From positions 1 to 45,860 of the forward strand of contig CAJWLO010000021.1 in NCBI GenBank assembly GCA_913043235.1: a stretch of 45,860 bases of DNA, given 5' to 3'. The notes beneath the pieces were generated by a model that was not told the origin of the DNA, did no database searches, and saw nothing but the letters and a program-made list of their open reading frames with translations. This document shows, one piece after another, positions 37,101-45,251 of this stretch. Both the position numbers and the translations under genes were made by a program. This DNA is from an uncultured Fidelibacterota bacterium (GTDB taxonomy: Bacteria; Fidelibacterota; Marinisomatia; Marinisomatales; UBA1611). The stretch's first letter is position 1. Every line of letters starts with the position of its first letter.

Positions 37101-37194
37101 TAAGATATTAGTTAAAAGTCCAGATGGGAAACAGATTGAAATTAAGTATAAAAAACTTCAGCATTATCTAAATCAAGGTTTTAAACAAGTCTGA
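34147..37194 (+). CDS. secA: Preprotein translocase ATPase SecA
   Basis: This peripheral motor pushes preproteins through SecYEG. The 1015-residue protein has the Walker A [11 protein letters not shown] (about 138-148), the DEAD-like [20 protein letters not shown] and the second helicase half ([38 protein letters not shown]). It also has the scaffold/C-terminal part ([30 protein letters not shown]). A long charged preprotein cross-linking insert (about 280-440), with [18 protein letters not shown], is as in FCB-group SecA. The last 35 residues start IGRND as usual but lack the expected CPCGSGKKYK zinc finger. It is convergent with nothing; a 211-base gap follows. Confidence 0.97.
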   Translation: [1015 protein letters not shown]

Positions 37195-37405
37195 TCACTA
37201 TTACCACAGAAAAAAATTAAAAGCAATATCTATTCCGAAGAAAATTTATACTATGAAGTTTCGCAATAAATTATGAGTGTTTTCTAGGGATAAAAGCGTT
37301 ATTTTATGGAAATCTAATTAACTGTTTTTCCCAAAAAGAGTAGTTTAATTTCTGCTTTGATTTGATAAAATTATTGAACACCGGTCGCTATAGTTAGAGG
37401 ACTTC

Positions 37406-40400
37406 ATGCAATCATTACAAAAGTCGATTCGTTTATTTCTATTAATATTGCCCATTGCAATATTTAGTCAAGATGCCACCGTAAGTCTTGGTCATGTTGA
37501 AGTTGATGGTTACACTAATGATATTGTTGTTCCTGTAACCTTAGATAATCCAAACCATGATATAGGCGGTATCCAATTCGATGTAATATCTATACCAGCA
37601 ATGGTAGAATTGTCAGGAGTAGTCACTGCCGGTGCTGCCTTATCGTTTTCTTCTGACTATACAGTTTTAGGTGATGGATCAGCACGCGTCATCTTTTATG
37701 CTGTCATTGATAGTATCGAAGCAGGTGGTGATAGCCTCGTATTGAATCTCCATTTTGATGGTACAGAAGTTCCATCTGCAATGTTAGATTTAAATATATA
37801 CGATCTTACCGTGAGCGATAAGAATGGAAATGTCCTTTCTTCGACTGGAATAAATGGTTCAATAACTGTAGGAAATGTAATTTATTTAAGTGCTACATCA
37901 GATACAGGTGATGTGGAAGAAACTGTTGCAATTAATATTGAACTGGAGAACAGTGGTGTTGTGAGTGGAATGCAATTTGATATTTATGATAGCCCCAATT
38001 ATGTAGATATTATTGATCTTACTGCAGTGGGCCGTGCAGAAGGATTTACAGTTGATATTAATGAACTCGAAAATGGCTATACACGAGTTATCCTTTTTGA
38101 TTCGGGTAATAATCAAAATATTTTAACTGGTTCTGGTGCAATTCTGGAAATGAGTATAGAAATAGACACGGAAGCTTATGCAGATCAAGTAGTTTTCAAT
38201 TTTGAAAATGTGACCGTTACAGATGATATTGGCGGTTTCTACTGGATTGCCGGCGCAGACTCAGGAACGGTTACAGTTTTCCCAGGCTATATTGAAGAGC
38301 CTCATAATTTAGTTGCTGAAGATGGTTTGGATGCACAAGTCCTACTTACTTGGGATGCACCATATGGTCCGATACCGGAAGAATTTATGGAAGATTTTGA
38401 AGGTGGCGTGATTCCTGATGCTTGGGTAGTTAACACGAATGGAAATGGATGGTATGTTTCAGAGAATGCATCCAGTAATTGGTGGAGTATTCCAGGGCAT
38501 ACGTATTATGCAGTATCAAACGACGATGGGTATAATGGTCAGGATACTCCGGATAATGATGGCAATGATTATTTAATTATGCCTGTTATCAATATGTCGG
38601 GAGCCTCGACAGTGACCCTTAATTTTGCTTCATATTTTACTGGAGAGTATAGTCAAACTGCAGCTATAGCAGTAAGTACAGATGGTGGTGAAAGTTATAC
38701 GGATGTTGTATCTGTTGAACCAGCAAGTCAATGGGTCATGACTTCCATAGACTTATCACAATTTGGCGGGAATCAGAATGTGCTTGTAGCTTTTCATGCC
38801 AATGACAATGGTGCATGGGCTTCTGGGTGGGCAGTGGATGATATTATTATGACATTTTCAAATGTGCAGATTACAAGGCACATTCATTTTGAACTAACAG
38901 AACTGGGTAGTTGGGCTTTAACAGCAGATAAAACCGAGATGATGGAACTATATCCAGGTGGTATTCCTTATAATTGGAGAGTGGATTTTCAAAACCCATT
39001 ACCATTAAATCATCGTCCGGTAGAAATCGATGAATACTTAATCTATCGTTCTACAGATAATATTAATTTTGAAAATATCAGTAATGTAGATGGGAATCTT
39101 TTGAGTTACTTAGATGAAGATGTGGTTAACAGTACAACCTATTATTACTATGTAACAGCAGTTTATCCTTCTGGTGGAGAGTCAAGCCCAACAAATACTG
39201 TTAGTGCTATCCCTGTTGAATGGGTTGAACTGTGGATGGATAATGGGACATCTTTATCGGGCCAGATGGATACTCTTGAACTTTATATGAATAATGAAAC
39301 CCCTATACGTTTATTTTATTTCGAAATCATGGATTACCCTGATATACTAAACAGTATTGGTGTTTTACCCACTGAACGCACTGAAGAAGGCTGGGAGTTG
39401 GATATTGTGGATATAGCCAATGGCAATATGGCCATTACCGGGATTGCAATTGGTGAATTTTTAGCACCTGGTAATGCTGCGGTTTGTAAAGCAGTGGTTT
39501 ATCCTGTAGCTGAGGAAGAAGTGACCGTGAACCTATCCTATGCAAGCGCTAGTGTTCAGGATGAAAATTATAATGAATTAAATTGGACAACAGAGAGTGC
39601 TAACTATGAAGTAGGCATTGAAACCCAGTATTTGATGCTAACAGGTGGTTATGGTATCTCCGGTGAAGAATTTACCAATTCAATTATCATGCAGAATACA
39701 CAGCCGGTTTATGGAATTCAGGTTGATATTCTTGCTGATCCACCTTTTCTTAATGGTACAAATTATTACTTCAATTCATTATTGGATCTAACAAATTGGA
39801 CATTAACTGGGGATATGGTAGGCAGTATTTATCGCCTGATTGCCTTTGATAATACGTTATCAAACCCCATAAATCCTGGGACCTTCCATATTGCTGATAT
39901 TACCTATGATGTGATCGCAGGTGCCCCAGATTCATCCCTTGTGGATATCTCTGTCGATGATGCAATTATTTCTGATGTAAATAGTCTACCTATGCATGTA
40001 AAAGGGATTTCCAATAACGTTTATATTGGTCAACCTCCTGTTGTCTATTCAATTGAAAATATTTCTGGCGAACTTACACCAAGCGGAACAGGATCATTTG
40101 AAATACATATGTTGAATACAGAGACTGCCTATATCACTGAATTATATATAGTAGATATTCCTAATTATCTTACAGTTACGAATGTAACAGGGATGGGTCG
40201 TTTCTCATCGGGGATCATTGATGGCAGTACAGGAGAAAATGAGGAAGGCCTTATTTATTGTTTGGGTTATGATTTTACCACTGGAATTACCCCTGGACAG
40301 GGCGCCATTCTTCAGGTTGAAGTTCAATTTATAGATAATATACAAAATCCAGCCGCGATCATTATGTTTGAATCAACCTCTACAGGAAATATGAATGCTG

Positions 40401-40759
40401 GTCCAATATTTTCCGTAAACAGTGGTTTTGGTCAATTTATAGGCACCAATCTTGAAGTAGATACTAAAATGTCGATGCCATTGGAGTTTACCTTACGTCC
40501 AAACTATCCGAATCCATTTAATCCATTTACCATTATATCATATGATTTAGCAAATGAAGCAAATGTCCATTTAAATATTTATGATCTAATGGGTAGAATG
40601 ATTAAAACTATTGTAAATGAAACACAGCCTGCTGGCCGTTATATGGCCATGTGGAATGCCACCGATAGTTTTGGTATTCCGGTAAGTGCCGGTATTTACA
40701 TTTACAGGATGCAGGCAGACAATCATGTCTTTAACCGGAAAATGATCTTAATAAAATAA
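37406..40759 (+). CDS. Large secreted multi-domain protein with cohesin-like modules and type IX sorting tail
   Basis: The 1117-residue protein starts with a signal peptide (about 1-22). At least four, probably five, cohesin-like beta-sandwich modules follow (about 25-150, 152-300, 611-745, 746-880, 881-1020), with the recurring VSGMQFDI or IGGIQFDV strand and DIG/VTD turns. Between modules two and three lies an FN3-type region interrupted by a MAM/cleaved-adhesin-like domain (about 330-490, EDFEGGVIPDAW to SGWAVDDIIM). The last 90 residues, LRPNYPNPFNPFTIISYDL to RKMILIK, are the Por secretion tail used for type IX export and surface anchoring. Function is probably adhesion or polymer binding. 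No dockerin partner is seen. A strong terminator follows. Confidence 0.88.
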   Translation: MQSLQKSIRLFLLILPIAIFSQDATVSLGHVEVDGYTNDIVVPVTLDNPNHDIGGIQFDVISIPAMVELSGVVTAGAALSFSSDYTVLGDGSARVIFYAVIDSIEAGGDSLVLNLHFDGTEVPSAMLDLNIYDLTVSDKNGNVLSSTGINGSITVGNVIYLSATSDTGDVEETVAINIELENSGVVSGMQFDIYDSPNYVDIIDLTAVGRAEGFTVDINELENGYTRVILFDSGNNQNILTGSGAILEMSIEIDTEAYADQVVFNFENVTVTDDIGGFYWIAGADSGTVTVFPGYIEEPHNLVAEDGLDAQVLLTWDAPYGPIPEEFMEDFEGGVIPDAWVVNTNGNGWYVSENASSNWWSIPGHTYYAVSNDDGYNGQDTPDNDGNDYLIMPVINMSGASTVTLNFASYFTGEYSQTAAIAVSTDGGESYTDVVSVEPASQWVMTSIDLSQFGGNQNVLVAFHANDNGAWASGWAVDDIIMTFSNVQITRHIHFELTELGSWALTADKTEMMELYPGGIPYNWRVDFQNPLPLNHRPVEIDEYLIYRSTDNINFENISNVDGNLLSYLDEDVVNSTTYYYYVTAVYPSGGESSPTNTVSAIPVEWVELWMDNGTSLSGQMDTLELYMNNETPIRLFYFEIMDYPDILNSIGVLPTERTEEGWELDIVDIANGNMAITGIAIGEFLAPGNAAVCKAVVYPVAEEEVTVNLSYASASVQDENYNELNWTTESANYEVGIETQYLMLTGGYGISGEEFTNSIIMQNTQPVYGIQVDILADPPFLNGTNYYFNSLLDLTNWTLTGDMVGSIYRLIAFDNTLSNPINPGTFHIADITYDVIAGAPDSSLVDISVDDAIISDVNSLPMHVKGISNNVYIGQPPVVYSIENISGELTPSGTGSFEIHMLNTETAYITELYIVDIPNYLTVTNVTGMGRFSSGIIDGSTGENEEGLIYCLGYDFTTGITPGQGAILQVEVQFIDNIQNPAAIIMFESTSTGNMNAGPIFSVNSGFGQFIGTNLEVDTKMSMPLEFTLRPNYPNPFNPFTIISYDLANEANVHLNIYDLMGRMIKTIVNETQPAGRYMAMWNATDSFGIPVSAGIYIYRMQADNHVFNRKMILIK

Positions 40760-40777
40760 ATTTGGATGGCCACAGAT

Positions 40778-40802
40778 AAACCCCACATTGGTGGGGTTTT
40801 TT
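40778..40802 (+). terminator. Terminator after the large secreted protein gene
   Basis: AAACCCCAC (40778-40786) and GTGGGGTTT (40791-40799) form a perfect 9-bp stem with loop ATTG and a T tract to 40802. Confidence 0.9.
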
Positions 40803-40891
40803 GTTTGCATGGGCGGTGATAGACTAAGACTTATTCATGGTAGCTTAATATAAATAAACTATGTTATAATAATTTCCTTTTTAATACGGTA

Positions 40892-41308
40892 ATGAATGAT
40901 TTAGAAAAAAGAGCAAAAACCAAAAGAATATTGGATATACTGTCTGATTATTTTAGAGCTTACACAGATGAAGAATTAGCGGAAAAACTTGGTTCTACTA
41001 GAACGTCAATCGCGAAATGGAGATTTACTAATCAGGTTCCAAAAAAAATATTAGTTGAATACAGTAACATCCTTGATAAAAATATATTATTAGTAAATGA
41101 AGCCAAATCTGATATAATGAGGAATATCAAGGATACAGTTTATTATACCCCATTTGAAATTGCTGAAAAATTTAAAATCCCTGCTTTAGATATCATTTCT
41201 TTTATACATGATGGTACGTTAAAAGCATATAATTTTGGAAATGGAAACTACAGAGTATCAGAAACTCAATTGAAAAATTTTCTTAAAGATAGGGAAGAAT
41301 CAATCTAA
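40892..41308 (+). CDS. DNA-binding protein with two different helix-turn-helix domains
   Basis: The 138-residue protein has an N-terminal CI-repressor-like HTH (TDEELAEKLGSTRTSIAKWRFTNQVPKKILVEY, about 26-58). Its C-terminal HTH_17/excisionase-type winged domain (TPFEIAEKFKIPALDIISFIHDGTLKAYNFGNGNYRVSETQLKNFL, about 87-132) has the classic IxxGxLxAxxxGxxYRxxxxxLxxFL spacing. The combination suggests a regulator that recognises two site types. It is not obviously linked to a phage or integrative element here. A terminator precedes it, so it is transcribed alone. Several GTATCCAAG-like repeats lie just downstream and may be its operators. Confidence 0.75.
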   Translation: MNDLEKRAKTKRILDILSDYFRAYTDEELAEKLGSTRTSIAKWRFTNQVPKKILVEYSNILDKNILLVNEAKSDIMRNIKDTVYYTPFEIAEKFKIPALDIISFIHDGTLKAYNFGNGNYRVSETQLKNFLKDREESI

Positions 41309-41589
41309 AATGATTATTTATGGGAAATAAGTTATCCAAGTTAATTTATTTATTTTTAACCCATATAAAGTATCCAATAGGCCTGTGCTTTTAAAAGTAT
41401 CCAAGTGTGTATACTGATTAGTCGGTTATTATAAATGGACTATAAACCATGGTGGACTTTGCCTTTTGCTAATCAACCATATCTATTTAAATCTTAATAA
41501 AATATAAATGCCGTAGGCAACCGAATATCTTCCCAGGATCTGTTTTTTTTCATGATACTTACTTCATGTTTTTGAATTAACAGTGGATT
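41309..41589. other. Non-coding gap with GTATCCAA repeats
   Basis: No gene is seen in this 281-base gap between convergent genes. It holds GTTATCCAAG (41331-41340), GTATCCAAT (41370-41378) and GTATCCAAG (41397-41405), three near-identical copies 39 and 27 bases apart. It also holds a small hairpin TGCC-GTA-GGCA (41509-41519) that, read on the minus strand, is followed by a T-rich run and may end the isomerase transcript. Confidence 0.35.
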
Positions 41590-42630
41590 TTAGTCTTCAG
41601 AACCCATGCCGTCTTCGAAAGAACCTTCGGCGATAGGGAACACGAGGTGGTTATTTGCATACTGAATAGCATTTGCACTTGTTGCATCCAAATCACGGAA
41701 AGCACTTTCAGCTTCTGTTACAAGAGGAGCTGTTTTTGTACCCATAATCTGCATATAACGGTTAGCGTAACCGACATCAATTAGGAGTTCTGTGAAACGC
41801 ATCATGTTCATATCACCGGTTGGTATATCACAAAACTGCATCGCACGTTTAGTCCAGTCACCAGTCATAGATCTTAGGTTAACACCAGGACGGATAACGA
41901 AATTTTTAACGGCTGCCGCGTAAATTCTGTCAGCAACTTTGCGGAATCTTGTTTCGAAGTCTTCACCTTCCCAGCAATGTGATGGATCAGCAGTAACTCC
42001 AAGAACTTTATCTCCATCACAAGCTTTAACAAGCATATTGAAATCATCTGCACAAAGAGCTGCAGAGTTTGGATGGATTTCATGACATAGGAAGATCCCA
42101 TGGGCGTTAGCAGCTTTACGGATTTTAGCAGTTTTAGTAACAAAACGCTCATTACCCTCTTTGATCAAATCGTAATCAGGGCCAGAGAAGAAACCAAAAG
42201 GGTAACCTGTAGCAACTTCAAAGCCATGGGACATACCCCAGAACATTGGTGTAATCCTAAGACCAAGTTCAGAGCAAAGGTCTAAGTATCTTAGGATGTA
42301 GTCTTCACACCAGGCTTCGATTTCAGCTGCTGATTTTGTCCAAATATTTTTAGGAAGGAAAGGACGAATTGTCTTGCTTTCTGTCCAGGAAGTTGTGTGG
42401 ACCCAAAATGGGCAGTGACAGGAAATACCATCAAGCTTCATGTCATGTTTAGCAAAAACATCTTCGATTTCTTGAGAACTTTTAAAACCACCGTTACCGT
42501 TTTCAATGTGGTAGTTAGACGGTTCTGCACCGACTGCACCAGAATTCTTAGCGAAAATTATAAATTCTTCTAGAGTTTTAGCACCGTGCTGAGCACCTTC
42601 AATACTAGCGTGAAATACTGTTTTAGCCAT
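41590..42630 (-). CDS. Sugar isomerase/epimerase-like TIM-barrel protein
   Basis: The 346-residue protein is of the xylose-isomerase-like (AP endonuclease 2) superfamily. These TIM-barrel enzymes use a divalent metal to isomerise or epimerise sugars or inositol derivatives. It has LCHEIHPNSAAL (metal-ligand glutamate near 178) and VLGVTADPSHCWEGEDF (about 208-224), the D-P-S-H metal-site segment. An N-terminal EPSNYHIENGNGG stretch belongs to the substrate side. The exact substrate is not readable. It is 24 bases downstream of a Gfo/Idh/MocA oxidoreductase gene, a frequent partner in sugar or inositol catabolism. Confidence 0.83.
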   Translation of the reverse strand: MAKTVFHASIEGAQHGAKTLEEFIIFAKNSGAVGAEPSNYHIENGNGGFKSSQEIEDVFAKHDMKLDGISCHCPFWVHTTSWTESKTIRPFLPKNIWTKSAAEIEAWCEDYILRYLDLCSELGLRITPMFWGMSHGFEVATGYPFGFFSGPDYDLIKEGNERFVTKTAKIRKAANAHGIFLCHEIHPNSAALCADDFNMLVKACDGDKVLGVTADPSHCWEGEDFETRFRKVADRIYAAAVKNFVIRPGVNLRSMTGDWTKRAMQFCDIPTGDMNMMRFTELLIDVGYANRYMQIMGTKTAPLVTEAESAFRDLDATSANAIQYANNHLVFPIAEGSFEDGMGSED

Positions 42631-42654
42631 TATTTATATCCCTATACACTATAA

Positions 42655-43818
42655 TTAAGTTTCGATTACAGTCCAAGCTGCATTGTTTTTAGAACTTGAA
42701 ACAACGGCATCTATAAATGCCATACCACGAATACCATCTTCGATTTTCGGGTAGTCCAGACATATATCGTCTGGAGTCTCATTTGATTCGATTGCATCAA
42801 TATGATTTGCGAAGTTTTTATATACATTGGCAAATGCCTCAAGGTAACCTTCTGGGTGAGCCGGAGGAGTACGAGTTGCTTCTTGAGCTAATTCACTTAT
42901 ATAACCCATGCCTGTGCGGTAAACCTGCATTGGCTCATCAATCCATTTAACAAGCATTGAATTTGGTTCTTTCTGATGCCATTCGAGACCACCTTTTTCT
43001 CCATAAACGCGGATGTTAAGATTATTTTCTTCACCCACTGAAATCTGGGAAGAGTGAAGTACACCTTTAGCCCCGTTATCGAAACGAAGAAGAACATTAC
43101 AATCATCATCCAGAAGACGCCCTTCAACAAAGGCGGTAATATCGGCTGCAATTTCTTTTATTTTAAGACCGGTTATGTATTCAGCAAGATTCTGAGCGTG
43201 CGTACCAATATCACCAATACAGCCGCCTGCACCACTTTTAGATGGATCTGTTCTCCAGGAAGCTTGTTTTGCATCGGCATTGTCTTCAAGTTTAGTAGCC
43301 AACCATCCCTGCGGGTATTCAACGATAACTTTTCTGATTTTACCAAGCTTTCTTTCTTTAACCATTTGGCGAGCCTGCTTTACCATTGGGTAACCAGGGT
43401 AATTGTGAGTCAAACAATAAAGTTTTCCTGAGTTTTTAACGATCTCAGCCAGTTCTTTAACTTCAGCAGAGTTGAAACAAGCAGGTTTGTCAGATAAAAC
43501 GTGAAAACCATTTTCCAGGGCCATTTTTGCTGGGGGGAAATGCATATGGTTTGGTGTAACGATGGATATGAAATCCATACGCTCACCTTTTGGAAGAGTC
43601 TTTTCCGTTTCAATCATTTCCTGAAATGTACCGTAGCATCTTTTTGAAGGCAGGAAATAGTCAGCACCTGATGCCATAGATTTTTCTGGTGTTGAACTGA
43701 ATGCACCACAAACAAGTTCTATCTGTTGATCAATAGCTGCAGCAATTCTGTGAACTGCACCAATAAAAGCTCCACGACCACCACCAACCATACCCATTCG
43801 TATTTTTCTTTGAGCCAT
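42655..43818 (-). CDS. Gfo/Idh/MocA-family oxidoreductase
   Basis: The 387-residue NAD(P)-dependent dehydrogenase has an N-terminal Rossmann fold (RKIRMGMVGGGRGAFIGAVHR, residues 4-24). The DKPACFNSAEVKELAEIVK catalytic-lysine segment follows (about 112-130; K in D-K-P), then the HNYPGYPMVKQAR and SGAGGCIGDIGTHAQNLAEYITG segments (about 198-219). These carry the histidine and aspartate positions used for hydride transfer to sugars. A C-terminal beta-sheet domain follows. Together with the downstream TIM-barrel gene it suggests breakdown or conversion of a sugar, inositol or related polyol. Confidence 0.92.
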   Translation of the reverse strand: MAQRKIRMGMVGGGRGAFIGAVHRIAAAIDQQIELVCGAFSSTPEKSMASGADYFLPSKRCYGTFQEMIETEKTLPKGERMDFISIVTPNHMHFPPAKMALENGFHVLSDKPACFNSAEVKELAEIVKNSGKLYCLTHNYPGYPMVKQARQMVKERKLGKIRKVIVEYPQGWLATKLEDNADAKQASWRTDPSKSGAGGCIGDIGTHAQNLAEYITGLKIKEIAADITAFVEGRLLDDDCNVLLRFDNGAKGVLHSSQISVGEENNLNIRVYGEKGGLEWHQKEPNSMLVKWIDEPMQVYRTGMGYISELAQEATRTPPAHPEGYLEAFANVYKNFANHIDAIESNETPDDICLDYPKIEDGIRGMAFIDAVVSSSKNNAAWTVIET

Positions 43819-43841
43819 CTGGATATTTTCCTTATTTTGAC

Positions 43842-43877
43842 AAAAAATATAATAGAGTTTTTCACCTCTACTATATT
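43842..43877 (-). terminator. Terminator or attenuator before the Gfo/Idh gene
   Basis: On the minus strand a 12-base arm (43877-43866) pairs with 43857-43846, with one wobble, around an 8-base loop, then runs into a six-T tract (43847-43842). It lies 24 bases upstream of the Gfo/Idh ATG and 155 bases past the end of the upstream phyH-like gene. It could end that gene or act as a leader attenuator. Confidence 0.55.
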
Positions 43878-44032
43878 GAGAAACTATTAAACTTTCTAAT
43901 TATTTAATATAAAAAAACTTGTTGAAATCCATTACTATCATAAATGAGCTACGGATGAATCTTTAAGGTTTCTTTATAGAGAAGTAGGTCTCTTATCTTA
44001 TGATTTAGTTTGTCTTCCACATTTTTTATCAA

Positions 44033-44893
44033 TCATTTTAAACGACTATCTGGTGTACGATGAATTTCAATATCCTGAATCATCTCAGCTGGTTTAACAC
44101 TACCATTGTAATTAGGTATTAAAGACTGATATTTTTTAAGAGAAGTGTCTGGCCAATCATCATGCATGATGTGATAATCATTATTAAACCAGCTCCGCAC
44201 CTTCTCTATAAGATTATCAAAATATGGTAAAATCCAAATGGTAATAACTGTTCTCCATCTTTTCGAATCGTTTGAGTGCGCAGCATGAAATATTCGACCA
44301 TATCCAATAACTAGATCACCTGATTTGATTGGTACATCTATTTCATTAGGATAGTCTGAAAAACGCGGGTCATCTGGATTCTCATAACGATTAATCTCTT
44401 TTTGATGTGCAGCACCCATACCATGAAGCTCATCCCGATGGCGATGGCTACCAGGTATAACACGAAGACAACCATTATTCCGATTGGTGTCTTCCAAATA
44501 ATACATAAAAAACAGCATTGGAGATATTTTACTGTATGCACTAGGATCCTGCCACATCATACAGTCCTGGTGCCAGTAAAGACGTGGACTGCCAGGTGAC
44601 TTACTTATAATAACAGCCTTCCAAAATTTATTATTATGGTAATTCATTGCGCCCAGAGCTTCAAGAGGTTTTGGGTTACCAATTAAATATGCAAGCTCAG
44701 GATATACACCAGAACCAATCAACTTACCTGGAGAACGCTGTCTCTCTATGTGATCATCATTTATATCGCTAAGGGCACTCTTTACACATTCTCGGGTTTT
44801 ATCTAATAGGTATTCATCTGCTGCATTTTCAAGAATACAAAAACCATCCTTCTGTAACTGATTTAACTTACTTGCAGCTTTGTTAGAGCTAAT
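44033..44893 (-). CDS. Phytanoyl-CoA dioxygenase (PhyH)-family protein with no standard start codon
   Basis: This is a non-heme Fe(II)/2-oxoglutarate dioxygenase-type protein. The iron ligands are visible: YWHQDCMMWQD gives H-x-D, GRIFHAAHSN the distal histidine, and the arginine in KRWRTVITIW can hold 2-oxoglutarate. The family N-terminus LNQLQKDGFCILENA also lies in this frame, upstream of a TTG at 44722, so the protein must start further out. The frame is open to 44911 (stop at 44914-44912) but holds no ATG, GTG or TTG before the domain. I use an ATT at 44893 provisionally; a frameshift or sequence error is equally possible. The substrate is unknown. Confidence 0.7.
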   Translation of the reverse strand: MSSNKAASKLNQLQKDGFCILENAADEYLLDKTRECVKSALSDINDDHIERQRSPGKLIGSGVYPELAYLIGNPKPLEALGAMNYHNNKFWKAVIISKSPGSPRLYWHQDCMMWQDPSAYSKISPMLFFMYYLEDTNRNNGCLRVIPGSHRHRDELHGMGAAHQKEINRYENPDDPRFSDYPNEIDVPIKSGDLVIGYGRIFHAAHSNDSKRWRTVITIWILPYFDNLIEKVRSWFNNDYHIMHDDWPDTSLKKYQSLIPNYNGSVKPAEMIQDIEIHRTPDSRLK

Positions 44894-44914
44894 ACTTTTG
44901 AATTTATAACTTTA

Positions 44915-45251
44915 ACCAATTATCCGCTTATTATCACCTGATCTGTAGCAGTATACCCTTCATTAACTAACAGCCTAATGCCCACATACCAACCCAATAA
45001 ATAGTAGGAATGATAAATATCTACGCATATCCAAATCTATCCATTCTCCCACAAATAAAAAAAACACAAGAATGTGGGTTTATAATTGAATGGAGAAAAA
45101 TCTCCACTCAAATCTTCACCCATATTAACTGGTTAATATGTTCTTTTTTGTATTTTTTTGTCCAATTAACTTCTTACTCCATTTAAATGAGAAAGCCCTA
45201 GGGCTTTCTCGTCAGTCATTGTGATAGTTTCTATATGAATTTGATACTTAT
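44915..45251. other. Hairpin-rich non-coding region before the tRNA gene
   Basis: No ORF is credible in this 337-base gap. It contains an inverted repeat CCCACA/TGTGGG (45048-45053 and 45073-45078) and a hairpin TGGAGA-AAAA-TCTCCA (45091-45106). An AT-rich hairpin CATATTAA-CTGG-TTAATATG (45121-45140) is followed by T runs, as in a weak terminator. A perfect 22-base palindrome ends the series (45189-45210). Together these look like transcription end signals or a small RNA. No covariance model was run. Confidence 0.4.
45189..45210. repeat. Perfect 22-base palindrome
   Basis: GAGAAAGCCC-TA-GGGCTTTCTC reads identically on both strands. It has no T tract on either side, so it is not a standard terminator. 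It lies about 40 bases upstream of tRNA-Leu, where it may be an operator, a cruciform-forming site or a processed hairpin. Confidence 0.55.

Noticed and set aside
40892-41308. A phage or integrative element around the HTH gene
   Set aside because: No integrase, other phage gene or attachment-site pair was seen near it.
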